A stretch of 64,000 bases of DNA, from contig NZ_CANLAG010000002.1 of NCBI RefSeq assembly GCF_947488715.1, positions 310,001 to 374,000 of the forward strand, in the 5' to 3' direction. Position 1 is the first letter of the stretch. Every line of letters starts with the position of its first letter. Source of the stretch: an uncultured Tateyamaria sp. (lineage in GTDB: Bacteria > Pseudomonadota > Alphaproteobacteria > Rhodobacterales > Rhodobacteraceae). The notes under the pieces are model-generated. The model made no database searches. It saw nothing but the letters and a program-made list of their open reading frames with translations, and was not told the origin of the DNA. The translations under genes were made by a program, and so were the position numbers. This document shows positions 26,854-36,525 of this stretch, piece by piece.

Positions 26854-27854
26854 ACTTTGGCGCAACCATACTTGATGCTGACGGATTGACGCTGTCGCGC
26901 GATGAAAAGGCATTCTTTCGCGAGGCAAACCCGTTTGGGTTCATTCTGTTTTCCCGAAACATAGACACGCCGGATCAGGTCTATGGGTTGTGCTCGGAAT
27001 TTCGGGACGCGATAGGGCGTAATGCGCCGGTCACCATCGATCAGGAAGGCGGGCGCGTCCAGAGACTGCGCGCGCCCACGTGGACAGACTGGTTGCCGCC
27101 GCTGGATTTCGTGCAAAAGGCCGGGGACGAGGCAGAGCGGGCGATGTATCTGCGCTACCGCTACATCGCGCATGAGCTTTATGCGCTGACAATCGACAGC
27201 AACTGCGCGCCTATGGTCGACCTGATTGTCAAGGAAACCCACGCATTTCTGCGCGACCGGTGCTATGGAACGTCGGTTGGTGATCTTGCGTTGCTCGGTC
27301 GCGCGGCTGCGAATGGCATGTTGGACGGCGGTGTTCTGCCGGTGCTGAAACACATTCCGGGCCATGGCCGCACGAACCTCGACAGTCATTATGATCTGCC
27401 GCGTGTGGATGTGAGCCTTGATACATTGCGTGAAACCGACTTTGCGCCGTTTCGAGCCCTCAATGATTTGCCGATGGGTATGACGGCGCATGTTCTTTAC
27501 GAGGCGATTGACGAAGTGCCGGCCACTTTGTCTGCCGATACGATGGCGCTGGTCCGCAATGACATCGGCTTTGACGGGTTGATCATGACGGATGACATCG
27601 GGATGAAGGCGCTGAGTGGAACGGTGGCGCAGAACGCGGCGCGGGCGCTTGCGGCTGGATGCGACGTGATCCTGCACTGTAACGCCCCTCTGGCCGACCG
27701 CATCGCGTGTGCAAACGTCGCGGGCCAAATGACAGATGCCGCACAAACACGGGCAGAGGCAGCGCTTGCGGCGCGCCAGACACCTGACGACATTGACATT
27801 GCCGACCTGAAAGCCGAACTTGAAGCGCTTTTGGGCGGACCGGTGCATGGCTGA
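26850..27854 (+). CDS. nagZ: Beta-N-acetylhexosaminidase
   Basis: This 334-residue glycoside hydrolase family 3 enzyme removes N-acetylglucosamine from muropeptides in the cytoplasm. Diagnostic segments are PFGFILFSRNI, VTIDQEGGRVQRLR, the KHIPGHGRTNLDSH loop containing the catalytic His, and the nucleophile Asp in MTDDIGMKAL. It overlaps the SPOR gene (4 bp) and scpA (8 bp), so it lies inside a tightly coupled operon. Confidence 0.94.
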   Translation: MNFGATILDADGLTLSRDEKAFFREANPFGFILFSRNIDTPDQVYGLCSEFRDAIGRNAPVTIDQEGGRVQRLRAPTWTDWLPPLDFVQKAGDEAERAMYLRYRYIAHELYALTIDSNCAPMVDLIVKETHAFLRDRCYGTSVGDLALLGRAAANGMLDGGVLPVLKHIPGHGRTNLDSHYDLPRVDVSLDTLRETDFAPFRALNDLPMGMTAHVLYEAIDEVPATLSADTMALVRNDIGFDGLIMTDDIGMKALSGTVAQNAARALAAGCDVILHCNAPLADRIACANVAGQMTDAAQTRAEAALAARQTPDDIDIADLKAELEALLGGPVHG

Positions 27855-28650
27855 CGACACATTCGAAGAAGACACGGTTTCTGTCGCCGAACGCCTCGCC
27901 GCCGAGGCGCTTATCGTTGATGTCGATGGCTTTGAAGGGCCGCTAGACCTTTTGCTGACGCTCAGCCGTACGCAAAAAGTGGACTTGCGCAAAATCTCGG
28001 TTCTGCAACTGGCCCATCAGTATCTGGCATTTGTGGAAAAAGCGAAGCAGCTCCGGCTGGAATTGGCCGCGGATTACCTCGTGATGGCTGCCTGGCTCGC
28101 GTTCCTTAAATCGCGTCTCCTGCTCCCCCCTGACCCTACCGAAGAGGGGCCGTCCGGCGAAGAACTGGCCGCCCATCTGGCGTTCCAACTTGAGCGGCTG
28201 CAAGCGATGCGCGATGCGGCGGCGCGGCTGATGGCGCGTGATCAGTTGGGCCGCGATTTCTTTGCGCGCGGTCAGTCCGAAATGGTGACGCGTGTGCGCA
28301 AGGTGACATATTCCGCCACGTTGCTGGACCTGATGCAGGGCTATGCTCGTATCCGAACCCGCGACGAATTCAGACCGTTTGTTATGGACCGTGACGCCGT
28401 TTTCACCATGGAACAGGCGCTGGACCGGATGCGGGGTTTGATTGGATATGCGGGCGATTGGACGGACATCCTGTCGTACCTGCCCGAGGGTTGGGAGGCG
28501 GACCCAGTGAAACGCCGGTCTGCGACAGCCGCGACGTTTGCCGCATCTCTTGAGCTGGTCAAAGAGGGACACCTCGACATTCGCCAATCCGAGACATTCG
28601 CACCCATTCAGCTGCGAAAGCGAGACGAAGCACGTGACAGAAGCACCTGA
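27847..28650 (+). CDS. scpA: Segregation and condensation protein A
   Basis: This 267-residue kleisin bridges the SMC heads and binds ScpB in chromosome condensation. The N-terminal FEGPLDLLLTLSRTQKVDLRKIS and AADYLVMAAWLAFLKSRLLLP are typical; a C-terminal winged-helix follows. The ATG at 27847 overlaps the nagZ stop (ATGGCTGA), and a start at 27820 within nagZ is disfavoured. The 3' end overlaps scpB. Confidence 0.93.
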   Translation: MADDTFEEDTVSVAERLAAEALIVDVDGFEGPLDLLLTLSRTQKVDLRKISVLQLAHQYLAFVEKAKQLRLELAADYLVMAAWLAFLKSRLLLPPDPTEEGPSGEELAAHLAFQLERLQAMRDAAARLMARDQLGRDFFARGQSEMVTRVRKVTYSATLLDLMQGYARIRTRDEFRPFVMDRDAVFTMEQALDRMRGLIGYAGDWTDILSYLPEGWEADPVKRRSATAATFAASLELVKEGHLDIRQSETFAPIQLRKRDEARDRST

Positions 28651-29287
28651 AGAAAAAGAAGAAAGCCTGTTCGAAGCGCCTCCGATGGCCGAACAGGAGC
28701 GCATGTGCGAGGCCATCCTCTTTGCCACGGCGGAACCGATCACAATCCGTGAATTGGCTGCCCGCATGCCGCACGGGTGCGATCCGGCCGAGGCATTGGT
28801 GTATCTGCGCAAACGCTACGAAGGGCGCGGCGTGCAGGTGATGAAAATCGGTGATGCTTGGGCAATACGCACCGCGGCTGACCTAGGGTTCCTGATGCAA
28901 AAGGAAACCGTCGAAACCCGCAAACTGTCCCGCGCGGCCATCGAAACGCTGGCCATCATCGCCTACCACCAGCCTGTCACCCGCGCCGAGATCGAAGAGA
29001 TCCGCGGTGTGAGTGTGAGCAGGGGAACGGTGGACCAATTGCTGGAACTGGAGTGGATCCGTTTTGGCCGCCGCAAAATGACACCCGGTCGCCCTGTTAC
29101 CTTTGTTGTGACGCAGACCTTTCTTGATCACTTCGGGCTGGAAAACGCACGCGATCTGCCGGGTCTCAAGGAATTGCGCGCCGCTGGCCTTTTGGAAAAC
29201 CGGCCGCCGCCCGGTACATTGCCAGGACCAGAGAGTGAAGACGACGAGGAAAGCACAGAGGGTCAATCCGAGCTTTTTGAAGATTGA
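28634..29287 (+). CDS. scpB: Segregation and condensation protein B
   Basis: About 217 residues, with tandem winged helices: MCEAILFATAEPITIREL, ETRKLSRAAIETLAIIAYHQPVTRAEIE and GVSVSRGTVDQLLELEWI are all diagnostic. It dimerises and binds ScpA in the SMC complex. The GTG start at 28634 overlaps scpA by 17 bases and gives an acidic N-terminal tail; the ATG at 28685 (MAEQERM) is the alternative. Confidence 0.92.
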   Translation: MTEAPEEKEESLFEAPPMAEQERMCEAILFATAEPITIRELAARMPHGCDPAEALVYLRKRYEGRGVQVMKIGDAWAIRTAADLGFLMQKETVETRKLSRAAIETLAIIAYHQPVTRAEIEEIRGVSVSRGTVDQLLELEWIRFGRRKMTPGRPVTFVVTQTFLDHFGLENARDLPGLKELRAAGLLENRPPPGTLPGPESEDDEESTEGQSELFED

Positions 29288-29347
29288 CCTGAAATTCGCC
29301 GCATTTGTCGCTATATTGCGGTCAACGCAACAGGGCGGAGCAGTCCC

Positions 29348-29578
29348 ATGAATGCAAATCAGATTATCAATATGATCATGCGCATCGTGATGCGCAAAGC
29401 AATTTCCAAGAGCATCGACGCCGGTGTGAACCGGGCCACAAGGGGGCGCAAACAACCACAGCGCCAGCAGCTTGATGTGGATGAGACCCCTCAAAACGGC
29501 CCGACCCAAGCCGAGGTGCGAGCCGCCCGCCAGGCGCGCCGTGCGGCCCGTCAAGCGCGCGAGAATGACCGCGGGTAA
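29348..29578 (+). CDS. Small basic protein of unknown function
   Basis: This 76-residue protein has a mildly hydrophobic amphipathic N-terminus (MNANQIINMIMRIVMRKAIS) and a strongly basic Arg/Gln/Ala-rich C-terminus (VRAARQARRAARQAREN). GGAG lies eight bases before the ATG. It may be membrane-surface or nucleic-acid associated; no family is recognised. It follows scpB by 60 bp. Confidence 0.65.
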   Translation: MNANQIINMIMRIVMRKAISKSIDAGVNRATRGRKQPQRQQLDVDETPQNGPTQAEVRAARQARRAARQARENDRG

Positions 29579-29628
29579 GGGTACGGAAATCCACCGTTGA
29601 TTGAAGTGCGGCGCTGACCTAGCGTAAA

Positions 29629-29646
29629 CCCATTGATTTCAATGGG
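29629..29646 (+). promoter_or_regulatory. Hairpin covering the next ribosome binding site
   Basis: CCCATTGATTTCAATGGG is an 8-bp perfect stem with a 2-nt centre. Its 3' arm overlaps the GGGAG ribosome site (29644-29648) of the gene starting at 29657, so folding could restrict translation. Confidence 0.4.
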
Positions 29647-29656
29647 AGATTTGATC

Positions 29657-30880
29657 ATGGCCGCAGATGGCAAACGCAAGAGCGTTGGCAGCGTATTGCT
29701 GGGGGTGACGGTTGTCGGGTTGTATTTCCTGTTCGTGAGTTTGGTGGCCTTTGGGTTTGGCAGCTATATCTACCGCACAACGTGGCAAGTCGAAGCCGCG
29801 ACGGATGCGAACGGCAACATTGAGCAAGCCCAATCGGTGGACATCGACAACATGCTGTTCATTCTCAAGCGGGAACAATCGCTTGAAGCATCGAAGACCG
29901 AAATCATGGGGCAGATTGCCAAGGCCGAGATCGAACTTTCAGGCTTTGGGTCGCGGGTCAAACAGTCCTTTGGTCCCATTGCGCGCGCCAAGGATGCGTT
30001 GCGCGATCAGATGATCGTCAGCGTTGATGCGTTGGAAGACTACCGGTTTGCATTGCCGGGAACCAATCGGTCGGCATTCGAGTTGGTCATGAACGATGAG
30101 AACTTTGACCCCGACGCCAAAGTTCGCAGCCTGTTGCAGATTGTCGATACCGGATTGAGCCCGGAGAGCGCGGATGTCAGTCCCGAATTGCGCCGTGCAT
30201 TTGAAAATCTCAAAACCCGGTCTGAGCAGGTGTTTGATGACCTGATCACCACGCGCGACGCTGCGATCAAGGCGTCTCTTGATGTTCAGTCCGAGCAGTC
30301 GGTCGTCAAGTCGCAGATTACGGCTTTGACAGATAAAATTGAAAACCATGACAAAGCCATCGCAGAGCTGCAGGAACGCCTGCCGCTGGCTTCGGTCGCA
30401 CGTGCGCGATTGGCTGCTTTGTCATTGGATTCCCCGATCTTTCCAGACATCCTGATGCGCTTGGTCAGCTTTCCAACCATCTTCCTGACGCTGATCGTGA
30501 CCATCGCGGCGGGTGGTTTGGGGACGGTTGTGGCCTTTTCCCGTCGCTACTATTCGTCCAAACAGGCCGAGAACCTGACCCTTTCGCGCTTGTTCGTCAA
30601 CGTGGGCGAAGGCATCGCCGCAGCGATCGCCATTTTCTTGTTCTCAGGTGCGGGGATGCTCGCGCTCACCCAAGGTGGCAGCCCCGGCAACGATGTCGAA
30701 CTCAGCCCCTATACGGTGGCGTTTATCGCTTTTCTGTCCGGCTTTATGGCCGAGGATGCCTTTGCCTCGATCCAATCGGCGGGCAAGCGCATCTTCAAAC
30801 CGAATCCTGCATCCGATGGGACGAAACGGGGTGATGATACCGTGATCGACACGATTGCCGAAGACGACACCACGGGTTAG
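29657..30880 (+). CDS. Membrane protein with coiled-coil domain, unknown function
   Basis: This 407-residue protein has one N-terminal transmembrane helix (about residues 10-38), a long helical, partly coiled-coil periplasmic region (60-255), and two or three C-terminal transmembrane helices (about 270-365: FPTIFLTLIVTIAAGGLGTV, GIAAAIAIFLFSGAGMLAL, YTVAFIAFLSGFMAE). No family is recognised. GGGAG precedes the ATG at 29657. Its stop shares bases with the dcd stop. Confidence 0.75.
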   Translation: MAADGKRKSVGSVLLGVTVVGLYFLFVSLVAFGFGSYIYRTTWQVEAATDANGNIEQAQSVDIDNMLFILKREQSLEASKTEIMGQIAKAEIELSGFGSRVKQSFGPIARAKDALRDQMIVSVDALEDYRFALPGTNRSAFELVMNDENFDPDAKVRSLLQIVDTGLSPESADVSPELRRAFENLKTRSEQVFDDLITTRDAAIKASLDVQSEQSVVKSQITALTDKIENHDKAIAELQERLPLASVARARLAALSLDSPIFPDILMRLVSFPTIFLTLIVTIAAGGLGTVVAFSRRYYSSKQAENLTLSRLFVNVGEGIAAAIAIFLFSGAGMLALTQGGSPGNDVELSPYTVAFIAFLSGFMAEDAFASIQSAGKRIFKPNPASDGTKRGDDTVIDTIAEDDTTG

Positions 30881-31956
30881 TGCGGTGTCGCGAAGTGTTT
30901 GGACAGCTTCAAACCTTGCCCTTGGTAATTTGACGCGATGTCAGCGCCATAGAGTTGTGCGGGCAGGGCGGCCATACGCTCGTAGATCAACCGCCCGACA
31001 ATCTGCCCGTGTTCCAACACGAACGGGGCCTCGTGGCATCTGACTTCGAGAACACCGCGCGATCCGGTGCCGCCAGCGGCATCGTGGCCAAAGCCGGGGT
31101 CGAAAAAGCCGGCGTAGTGGACGCGGAATTCGCCCACCATCGCCAGGTAAGGTGCCATTTCCGCCGCATACTCAGGCGGGATGTGCACAGCTTCGCGGCT
31201 GACAAGAATATAAAACGCGCCGGGGTCGAGGATGATGTGTCCATCGCTTGCGTGCACTTCTTCCCAGAATTCGGCGGGGTTGTAGCAACCGATCTTGTCC
31301 AGATCGATGACGCCTGTATGCGGCTTGGCCCGGTATCCAACCAGCGTGGAGCCGGGCAAGCGGAGGTCAACGGAAAACCCAAGCCCCTCGTCGATCACGG
31401 CAGCACCGTCCACAAGCGGCGTGTCGCTGTGCAGGGCAGATAGCTCTGCGTCGCTCAATACCGCTTGGCCGGTGCGAAAACGGATTTGGTTGAGGCGCAT
31501 ACCGGGACGGACCAGCACCGAAAACGATCGGGGACATATCTCGGCAAACAGAGGACCGCGATAGCCGGGCGCGATGCGGTCAAATTCGGTTCCACCATCG
31601 GTGATTGTGCGTGTCAGCAGGTCCAGCCGCCCGGTTGAGCTTTTGGCGTTTGCGACGGCCTGCACATGATTTGGTAGATTGAGCGCTTCCATCAAAGGCA
31701 CGACATAGACGCATCCTTTTTCAAGGACGGCGCCTTCGCTCAGGTCGACCCGGTGCATTTCAAACTCGGACAAGCGGTCTGTTACAGTGCGCCCATGCCC
31801 AGCGAGAAAAGATGCACGCACACGGTAGGCCACGCGCCCCAATCGCAGATCGAGGCTGGCGGGTTGGACCTGTGCGTCGGTAACAGCCGGTTCGGCCACA
31901 ATCGCACCGTTCGCAATCATGTCTTTCAGTTGTGTGTCTGCAAGAACACCTGTCAT
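30877..31956 (-). CDS. dcd: dCTP deaminase, long two-domain form
   Basis: This 359-residue 2'-deoxycytidine 5'-triphosphate deaminase makes dUTP for thymidylate synthesis. It is about twice the length of E. coli Dcd because it carries two dUTPase-fold halves: the N-half has QPASLDLRLG and ANAKSSTGRLDLLTR, and the C-half has HAGFFDPGFGHD-like and EVRCHEAPFVLEHGQIVGRL segments. That form is common in alphaproteobacteria. A GGGGGG site precedes the ATG at 31956. It overlaps the convergent neighbour by four bases. Confidence 0.9.
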   Translation of the reverse strand: MTGVLADTQLKDMIANGAIVAEPAVTDAQVQPASLDLRLGRVAYRVRASFLAGHGRTVTDRLSEFEMHRVDLSEGAVLEKGCVYVVPLMEALNLPNHVQAVANAKSSTGRLDLLTRTITDGGTEFDRIAPGYRGPLFAEICPRSFSVLVRPGMRLNQIRFRTGQAVLSDAELSALHSDTPLVDGAAVIDEGLGFSVDLRLPGSTLVGYRAKPHTGVIDLDKIGCYNPAEFWEEVHASDGHIILDPGAFYILVSREAVHIPPEYAAEMAPYLAMVGEFRVHYAGFFDPGFGHDAAGGTGSRGVLEVRCHEAPFVLEHGQIVGRLIYERMAALPAQLYGADIASNYQGQGLKLSKHFATPH

Positions 31957-32026
31957 GTTTCCCCCCAGCGGTCGCCGTGTACTTGGGTTTGGAAACATGG
32001 CCCCGTAGCGCTGGGGCGGAAGAAAA

Positions 32027-32103
32027 TGGTCGGGCTAGCAGGACTCGAACCTGCGACCTTCCGTCCCCCAGACGGACGCGCTACCAGGCTGCGCCATAGC
32101 CCG
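32027..32103 (-). tRNA. tRNA-Pro (anticodon GGG)
   Basis: On the minus strand the gene folds into a full cloverleaf: acceptor CGGGCTA/TAGCCCG, D arm with AGCCTGGTA, anticodon stem TCCGT/ACGGA with loop CTGGGGG (anticodon GGG), and T arm GCAGG-TTCGAGT-CCTGC. The discriminator A is followed by an encoded CCA at 32027-32029. Confidence 0.97.
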
Positions 32104-32114
32104 ACGTGATGGGT

Positions 32115-32142
32115 GTCATACCCGATTTTTGGCCGGGGGCAA
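32115..32142 (-). promoter_or_regulatory. Probable tRNA-Pro promoter
   Basis: On the minus strand TTGCCC (32137-32142) and TATGAC (32115-32120) are separated by 16 bp, 12 bp before the tRNA 5' end. Both hexamers are reasonable sigma-70 matches. Confidence 0.45.
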
Positions 32143-32168
32143 GGGACAATTCGCACTGACGTGCCTCT

Positions 32169-33596
32169 TTAACGCGGATCGCGTCTGGCGCCGGACATCT
32201 GGTCGCGCAACGCACTGAGTTGAGCAACCAGCGGGCGAATGGCGTCGCGCTGTGTGGGCGTCAGAGACGTGATTTGCCCAACGCGGCCAAGCGGGGACGG
32301 GGTGGCATCCAGAGTGTCTGCATCCGGCCCATCTGGCGCGTCAATGATGCGCGGCACGGGCGCGGCAGCCTCGGGTGCGGCGGCCTCAATGGTCTCAGTT
32401 GCTGGGATGTTTTCGACGATCTCTTGTTCGACATCTTCGGATGTTTGCGCGTCTGAGGTGGTAATCGGTTCCTCGGGCTCAACTGGCACGGAAGGTGCTG
32501 GTTCCGCGGTGAGGAACGACGGCAAAGGTGACATCGTTTCATCCGGAGCAGGGGCCGTGTCGTCAGTCGCCGTCTCATCCTCAACTTGCTCTACCGGCGT
32601 GTCCTCCGCCTGTGTTGGGGTCATGAACGATGGAAGCGGAGCGGGTTCTACGGCTTCGTTTCCTGCTTCCGGCGTTGGCTCTTCGGTGACCGGTGGCACT
32701 GCTTCTGGTGGCGCCGACAGGAACGAAGGCAGCCTTGGCTCCTCCTCTGCATCGACGCTCTGGGATGGTTCGGCCGGGGCCGTGTCGGCGACAGGTTCAC
32801 CGGGTGCTTCGACTGGCTCGTCCTCGGTGTTTGACAGAAACGAGGGCAATGTGGGCGGATCCAGCGGGTCTTCGCTCTGTGGCGACTCAGCGGCGGCAGG
32901 GGCCTCAGTTGCTTCAACCGGTGTCGTCTGCTCCGTCGAAGTAATTTCAGCAGCAGGCGCATCGTTTTCGATTGGCGTGTCCGGTGCGGTCGTTTCCGGT
33001 GTCGGCTCGGCGGTCATAGGTGCCGGAGGTAACTCAGGCGCAGGCGCTACAGGCACAGCACCTTCGGTCTCAACAAAAACTGGCGGTTCTGGTTCGGGTG
33101 GCGCTGGCGCGTCATCGACCGGCACGTGATCGACGGTCAGGCTGGGCGGCGGCGGGCCTTCTTCAACCGCCGGTGCGGGCGTTGGATCAACCGGAGCGCC
33201 CCCCAACACTTCAATGGGCCTCGCGGGTGCTTTGGGTGCAGCTTCCTGTGTGACAGGCATTTCCACGTCATCCGCGATGCGAGACACCAGGTCATTGTCC
33301 AGTTGCGCGTCGGTTTCTTCGTCCAGCGCTGGCGACATATCCGCCACGTGGGCCATGCCCTCTTCGCGCAGGATCTTTTGCACGCCTTTGATCGTCAAAC
33401 CGTCTTCGTGCAGCAGCTTGCGAATGCCGCCCAACAACAACATGTCTGCAGGGCGGTAATACCGTCGACCACCCGCACGTTTGACCGGTTTGACCTGTGT
33501 AAACTTGCTTTCCCAAAACCGCAGAACATGGGTCTGGACACCCAACCATTCGGCCACCTCGGAAATGGTGCGAAAGGCGTCTGCGGACTTGGTCAT
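32169..33596 (-). CDS. MerR-family regulator with long acidic tail
   Basis: This 475-residue protein has a MerR DNA-binding domain (about residues 8-80: [35 protein letters not shown]), then roughly 360 residues of Pro/Glu/Ala-rich, probably disordered sequence, ending in a short helix. The tail carries four copies of LPSF(L/M) at 250, 289, 321 and 358. Typical MerR proteins are 120-150 residues, so the tail is exceptional. It is the last gene of the plsX-fabH-ihfA operon, three bases after ihfA. Confidence 0.85.
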   Translation of the reverse strand: MTKSADAFRTISEVAEWLGVQTHVLRFWESKFTQVKPVKRAGGRRYYRPADMLLLGGIRKLLHEDGLTIKGVQKILREEGMAHVADMSPALDEETDAQLDNDLVSRIADDVEMPVTQEAAPKAPARPIEVLGGAPVDPTPAPAVEEGPPPPSLTVDHVPVDDAPAPPEPEPPVFVETEGAVPVAPAPELPPAPMTAEPTPETTAPDTPIENDAPAAEITSTEQTTPVEATEAPAAAESPQSEDPLDPPTLPSFLSNTEDEPVEAPGEPVADTAPAEPSQSVDAEEEPRLPSFLSAPPEAVPPVTEEPTPEAGNEAVEPAPLPSFMTPTQAEDTPVEQVEDETATDDTAPAPDETMSPLPSFLTAEPAPSVPVEPEEPITTSDAQTSEDVEQEIVENIPATETIEAAAPEAAAPVPRIIDAPDGPDADTLDATPSPLGRVGQITSLTPTQRDAIRPLVAQLSALRDQMSGARRDPR

Positions 33597-33599
33597 GGC

Positions 33600-33902
33600 T
33601 TAGGACTTGTTGCCGTCGGCCACACGCTCTTTCATCAGATGCGAGGGGCGAAAGGTCAGAACCCGGCGGGGATTGATAGGCACCTCTTCGCCGGTCTTCG
33701 GGTTTCGGCCCACACGAGCCGACTTGTCGCGCACAGAAAATGTGCCGAAGGACGAAATCTTGACTTGCTCACCTTTTACCAATGCATCCGACATGTGATC
33801 CAGCACGCTTTCCACCAGTTGCGCGCTTTCGTTCCGCGACAATCCGACCTCACGAAACACTGCTTCGCTCAGGTCCATGCGCGTCAAAGTCTTCTCAGCC
33901 AT
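33600..33902 (-). CDS. ihfA: Integration host factor subunit alpha
   Basis: This 100-residue HU/IHF-fold protein bends DNA as a heterodimer with IhfB. Typical alpha-subunit segments are [33 protein letters not shown] and [29 protein letters not shown] is five bases before the ATG at 33902, which is preferred over an ATG at 33926. It lies between fabH and merR. Confidence 0.95.
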   Translation of the reverse strand: MAEKTLTRMDLSEAVFREVGLSRNESAQLVESVLDHMSDALVKGEQVKISSFGTFSVRDKSARVGRNPKTGEEVPINPRRVLTFRPSHLMKERVADGNKS

Positions 33903-34015
33903 GAATTCTCCCCTTTGGGTGAGCATAAGTTGAGGGGAAATTCCGAGTCAATATCAATGGCTTGCGAAAGCGGGCAAAAGCCGATTCCGCATCGGCAATC
34001 CGTTCGAATTTGATG

Positions 34016-34993
34016 CTACCAGCGCAAAACAACTGCGCCCCAAGCCAGACCGCCGCCAATTGCCTCAGTGACAACCAGGTCACCTTCCTTGATTTGGCCG
34101 CGCGATTTTCCCACCGACATCGCCAGCGGAATAGAGGCCGCCGACGTGTTGCCGTGGTCCTGAACCGTCACAACGACACGGTCCATCGGAATGCTCATCT
34201 TTTTGGCGGTGCCTTGGATGATGCGGATATTGGCCTGATGCGGCACGATCCAATCCACGTCGTCGGCGGTCACCTGGGCGCGGTCCATGGCCGTCTGGGC
34301 CGTGGATGCCAGTTTTTCGACGGCGTGGCGGAAGACCTGATTGCCCTGCATCCGCAGATACCCGCTGGTGCCCGTGCTGACACCGCCGTCCACATAAAGC
34401 AGGTCACGGTGCCGCCCATCGGAATTCAGGTCAGTGGCCAGAATACCGCGATCGGCACTTGTGCCTGCGCCCGTCTGCGCCTCGAGCACCAATGCCCCGG
34501 CACCGTCACCGAACAGGACACAGGTGGTACGATCGGTCCAATCCATGATCTTGGAAAAGGTCTCGGCTCCGATGACCAGAACCCGAGTGGCCTGGCCTGA
34601 CATGATCAACGCATTTGCATTTGCGAGGGCATAGACAAACCCGGCGCACACCGCTTGTACGTCAAAGGCAAACCCCCGTGTCATCCCCAATGCGCTTTGC
34701 ACCATGGTCGCGGCGGATGGAAATGTCAGGTCCGCAGTGGACGTCGCCAGAACGACGGCATCAATATCATCCGCCACTAAACCGGCATCGGCCAGCGCGG
34801 CCTTGGCGGCCTCGGTCGCCATCGAGGACGTCGTGTCGGTTTCGGTGGCAAAATGGCGGCGCTCGATGCCCGAGCGCGTTTTGATCCACTCATCGGTTGT
34901 GTCGAGGTCCGGCATCGCCTCGAATTCGGCGTTCTCAACCACACGACCGGGCAAATAGTGCCCAACACCACGCACAACGGCTCGAACTGTCAT
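34016..34993 (-). CDS. fabH: 3-oxoacyl-ACP synthase III
   Basis: This 325-residue ketosynthase starts fatty-acid synthesis by condensing acetyl-CoA with malonyl-ACP. The catalytic triad is visible as Cys116 (DVQAVCAGF), His252 (IVPHQANIRI) and Asn282 (QDHGNTSAA). It overlaps plsX by ATGA, as is usual in this operon. Confidence 0.97.
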   Translation of the reverse strand: MTVRAVVRGVGHYLPGRVVENAEFEAMPDLDTTDEWIKTRSGIERRHFATETDTTSSMATEAAKAALADAGLVADDIDAVVLATSTADLTFPSAATMVQSALGMTRGFAFDVQAVCAGFVYALANANALIMSGQATRVLVIGAETFSKIMDWTDRTTCVLFGDGAGALVLEAQTGAGTSADRGILATDLNSDGRHRDLLYVDGGVSTGTSGYLRMQGNQVFRHAVEKLASTAQTAMDRAQVTADDVDWIVPHQANIRIIQGTAKKMSIPMDRVVVTVQDHGNTSAASIPLAMSVGKSRGQIKEGDLVVTEAIGGGLAWGAVVLRW

Positions 34994-36081
34994 TCCTTGC
35001 TCTCCTCGGCGGCGGATGCCGCGCGGGCGATCCGTGCCGCCAATTTGTCGTTAAAGCCCAGTTCGGCCAATTGCGCAGCCAGTTTGATTGCTGCCGCGAT
35101 ACCTGTGGAATCTGCGCCGCCGTGGCTTTTGACCACCGTGCCATTCAGACCCAAAAAGACGCCACCGTTTACGCGGCGCGGGTCGATTCGTTTTTTCAAA
35201 CGCCGCATCGACGTGAACGCCAGAACCGACGCAAGTCGGGACAGGGGGGTGAAACGGAACGCCTCGCGCAAAAGCTCGCCAATCAGTGTGGCAGTGCCTT
35301 CGCCGGTCTTGATCGCCACATTGCCGGTGAAGCCGTCCGTGACAATCACGTCAGCCACGTCACCGGGCAAGTCGCCACCTTCGACAAAGCCAACAAAATC
35401 AAACTCGGCGGCGTCCGCGTGGTCGCGGATCAACTCAAATGCTTCCTTGAGCTCTGGCCGACCTTTATGTTCTTCGGTCCCGACATTGAGCAACCCGATC
35501 CGTGGACGGCGCAAATCCATACCGTTGCGGGCGTATGACGCCCCCATTAGTGCAAACCGCAAAAGATCGGTCGCGTCAGCGCGCACATCGGCCCCGACAT
35601 CCAGCATCACGTTAAAGCCTTGCGGATTGCGACTTGGCCATAGGACGGCAATGGCAGGACGGTTCACACCCGGCAGTTTGCGCAGGCGGATCATCGAAAC
35701 GGCCATCAGGGCCCCGGTGTTGCCGCAACTCACCGCGACGGTGGCCTCACCGGCGCGCACTGATTCGACGGCGGACCACATGGACGTCCCTTTGCCATTG
35801 CGCACCACATGACTGGGTTTGTCGTCCATGGTCACAACATCACGCGCGTCCCGGATGATGCATCGCCCGCGCAAGTGTTTGCGGCGGTCGACCAAACGAC
35901 GCAGCTCGTCTTCGGGTCCATGAAGGATGAACCCGATGTCGCGATTCTTTTTGGCAGATGTCGAGCATCCGGACACGACAACGGCGGGGCCCGCGTCCCC
36001 GCCCATTGCATCAACGGATAGAATGATTGGAAAATCGAGTGCGGCGCCGGCGTCGGCCTTGTCTGATGTGAGGGCCGTCAT
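34990..36081 (-). CDS. plsX: Phosphate acyltransferase PlsX
   Basis: This 363-residue enzyme converts acyl-ACP to acyl-phosphate for phospholipid synthesis. Family segments are LSVDAMGGDAGP, MLDVGADVRADATDLLRFA, GLLNVGTEEHKG and VVTDGFTGN-like (VIVTDGFTGNVAIKTGEGT). The ATG at 36081 gives an N-terminal tail normal for the group but has a weak ribosome site; an ATG at 36147 overlaps rpmF and is rejected. The gene follows rpmF by 40 bp. Confidence 0.95.
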   Translation of the reverse strand: MTALTSDKADAGAALDFPIILSVDAMGGDAGPAVVVSGCSTSAKKNRDIGFILHGPEDELRRLVDRRKHLRGRCIIRDARDVVTMDDKPSHVVRNGKGTSMWSAVESVRAGEATVAVSCGNTGALMAVSMIRLRKLPGVNRPAIAVLWPSRNPQGFNVMLDVGADVRADATDLLRFALMGASYARNGMDLRRPRIGLLNVGTEEHKGRPELKEAFELIRDHADAAEFDFVGFVEGGDLPGDVADVIVTDGFTGNVAIKTGEGTATLIGELLREAFRFTPLSRLASVLAFTSMRRLKKRIDPRRVNGGVFLGLNGTVVKSHGGADSTGIAAAIKLAAQLAELGFNDKLAARIARAASAAEESKE

Positions 36082-36121
36082 AGGGTACTGTCGTGCCGTG
36101 CCGCCTTGTTGCCCGTGTACG

Positions 36122-36328
36122 TTACGCCGCGTCGTCTTCCAGATCAACTTCTTCGGTCATCGCGACGATCTCGTTGTCGTCATAGTGACCGCATGCCGCA
36201 CAAACGTGGTGCGGGCGCTTCAGCTCACCGCAGTTTGGGCATTCGTTGGGGTTCGCGGGGGTCAAGCTGTCATGCGCACGGCGGTTGTTGCGGCGCGATT
36301 TCGACACTTTATTCTGTTGCACAGCCAT
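36122..36328 (-). CDS. rpmF: 50S ribosomal protein L32
   Basis: This 68-residue ribosomal protein has the standard N-terminus [20 protein letters not shown] and a zinc-binding pattern CPNC...CAAC. It sits between DUF177 and plsX in the conserved order. Confidence 0.96.
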   Translation of the reverse strand: MAVQQNKVSKSRRNNRRAHDSLTPANPNECPNCGELKRPHHVCAACGHYDDNEIVAMTEEVDLEDDAA

Positions 36329-36525
36329 TGGAATGGGCCTTTGGTTTTCTGGGCAGGGCCGCGGCATTGCGCGGATGCGTGTTTCAACGTGCCCGGTGTG
36401 GGGCGCAAATTCTGTCGTCCGATCGTGGGCGTGACGTGCGTTTAGGCAAAGCCCTTGGCCATGTCCAACCCAAAATGACGTGAGGGCGGCAAAATACGCA
36501 TCTTTGTCAGGCGCGCAAGGGCAAA

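Noticed and set aside
32239-33129. A Ser/Gly-rich 296-codon frame opposite the MerR tail
   Set aside because: It merely mirrors the Pro/Glu/Ala-rich coding sequence of the minus strand; there is no ribosome site or family match.
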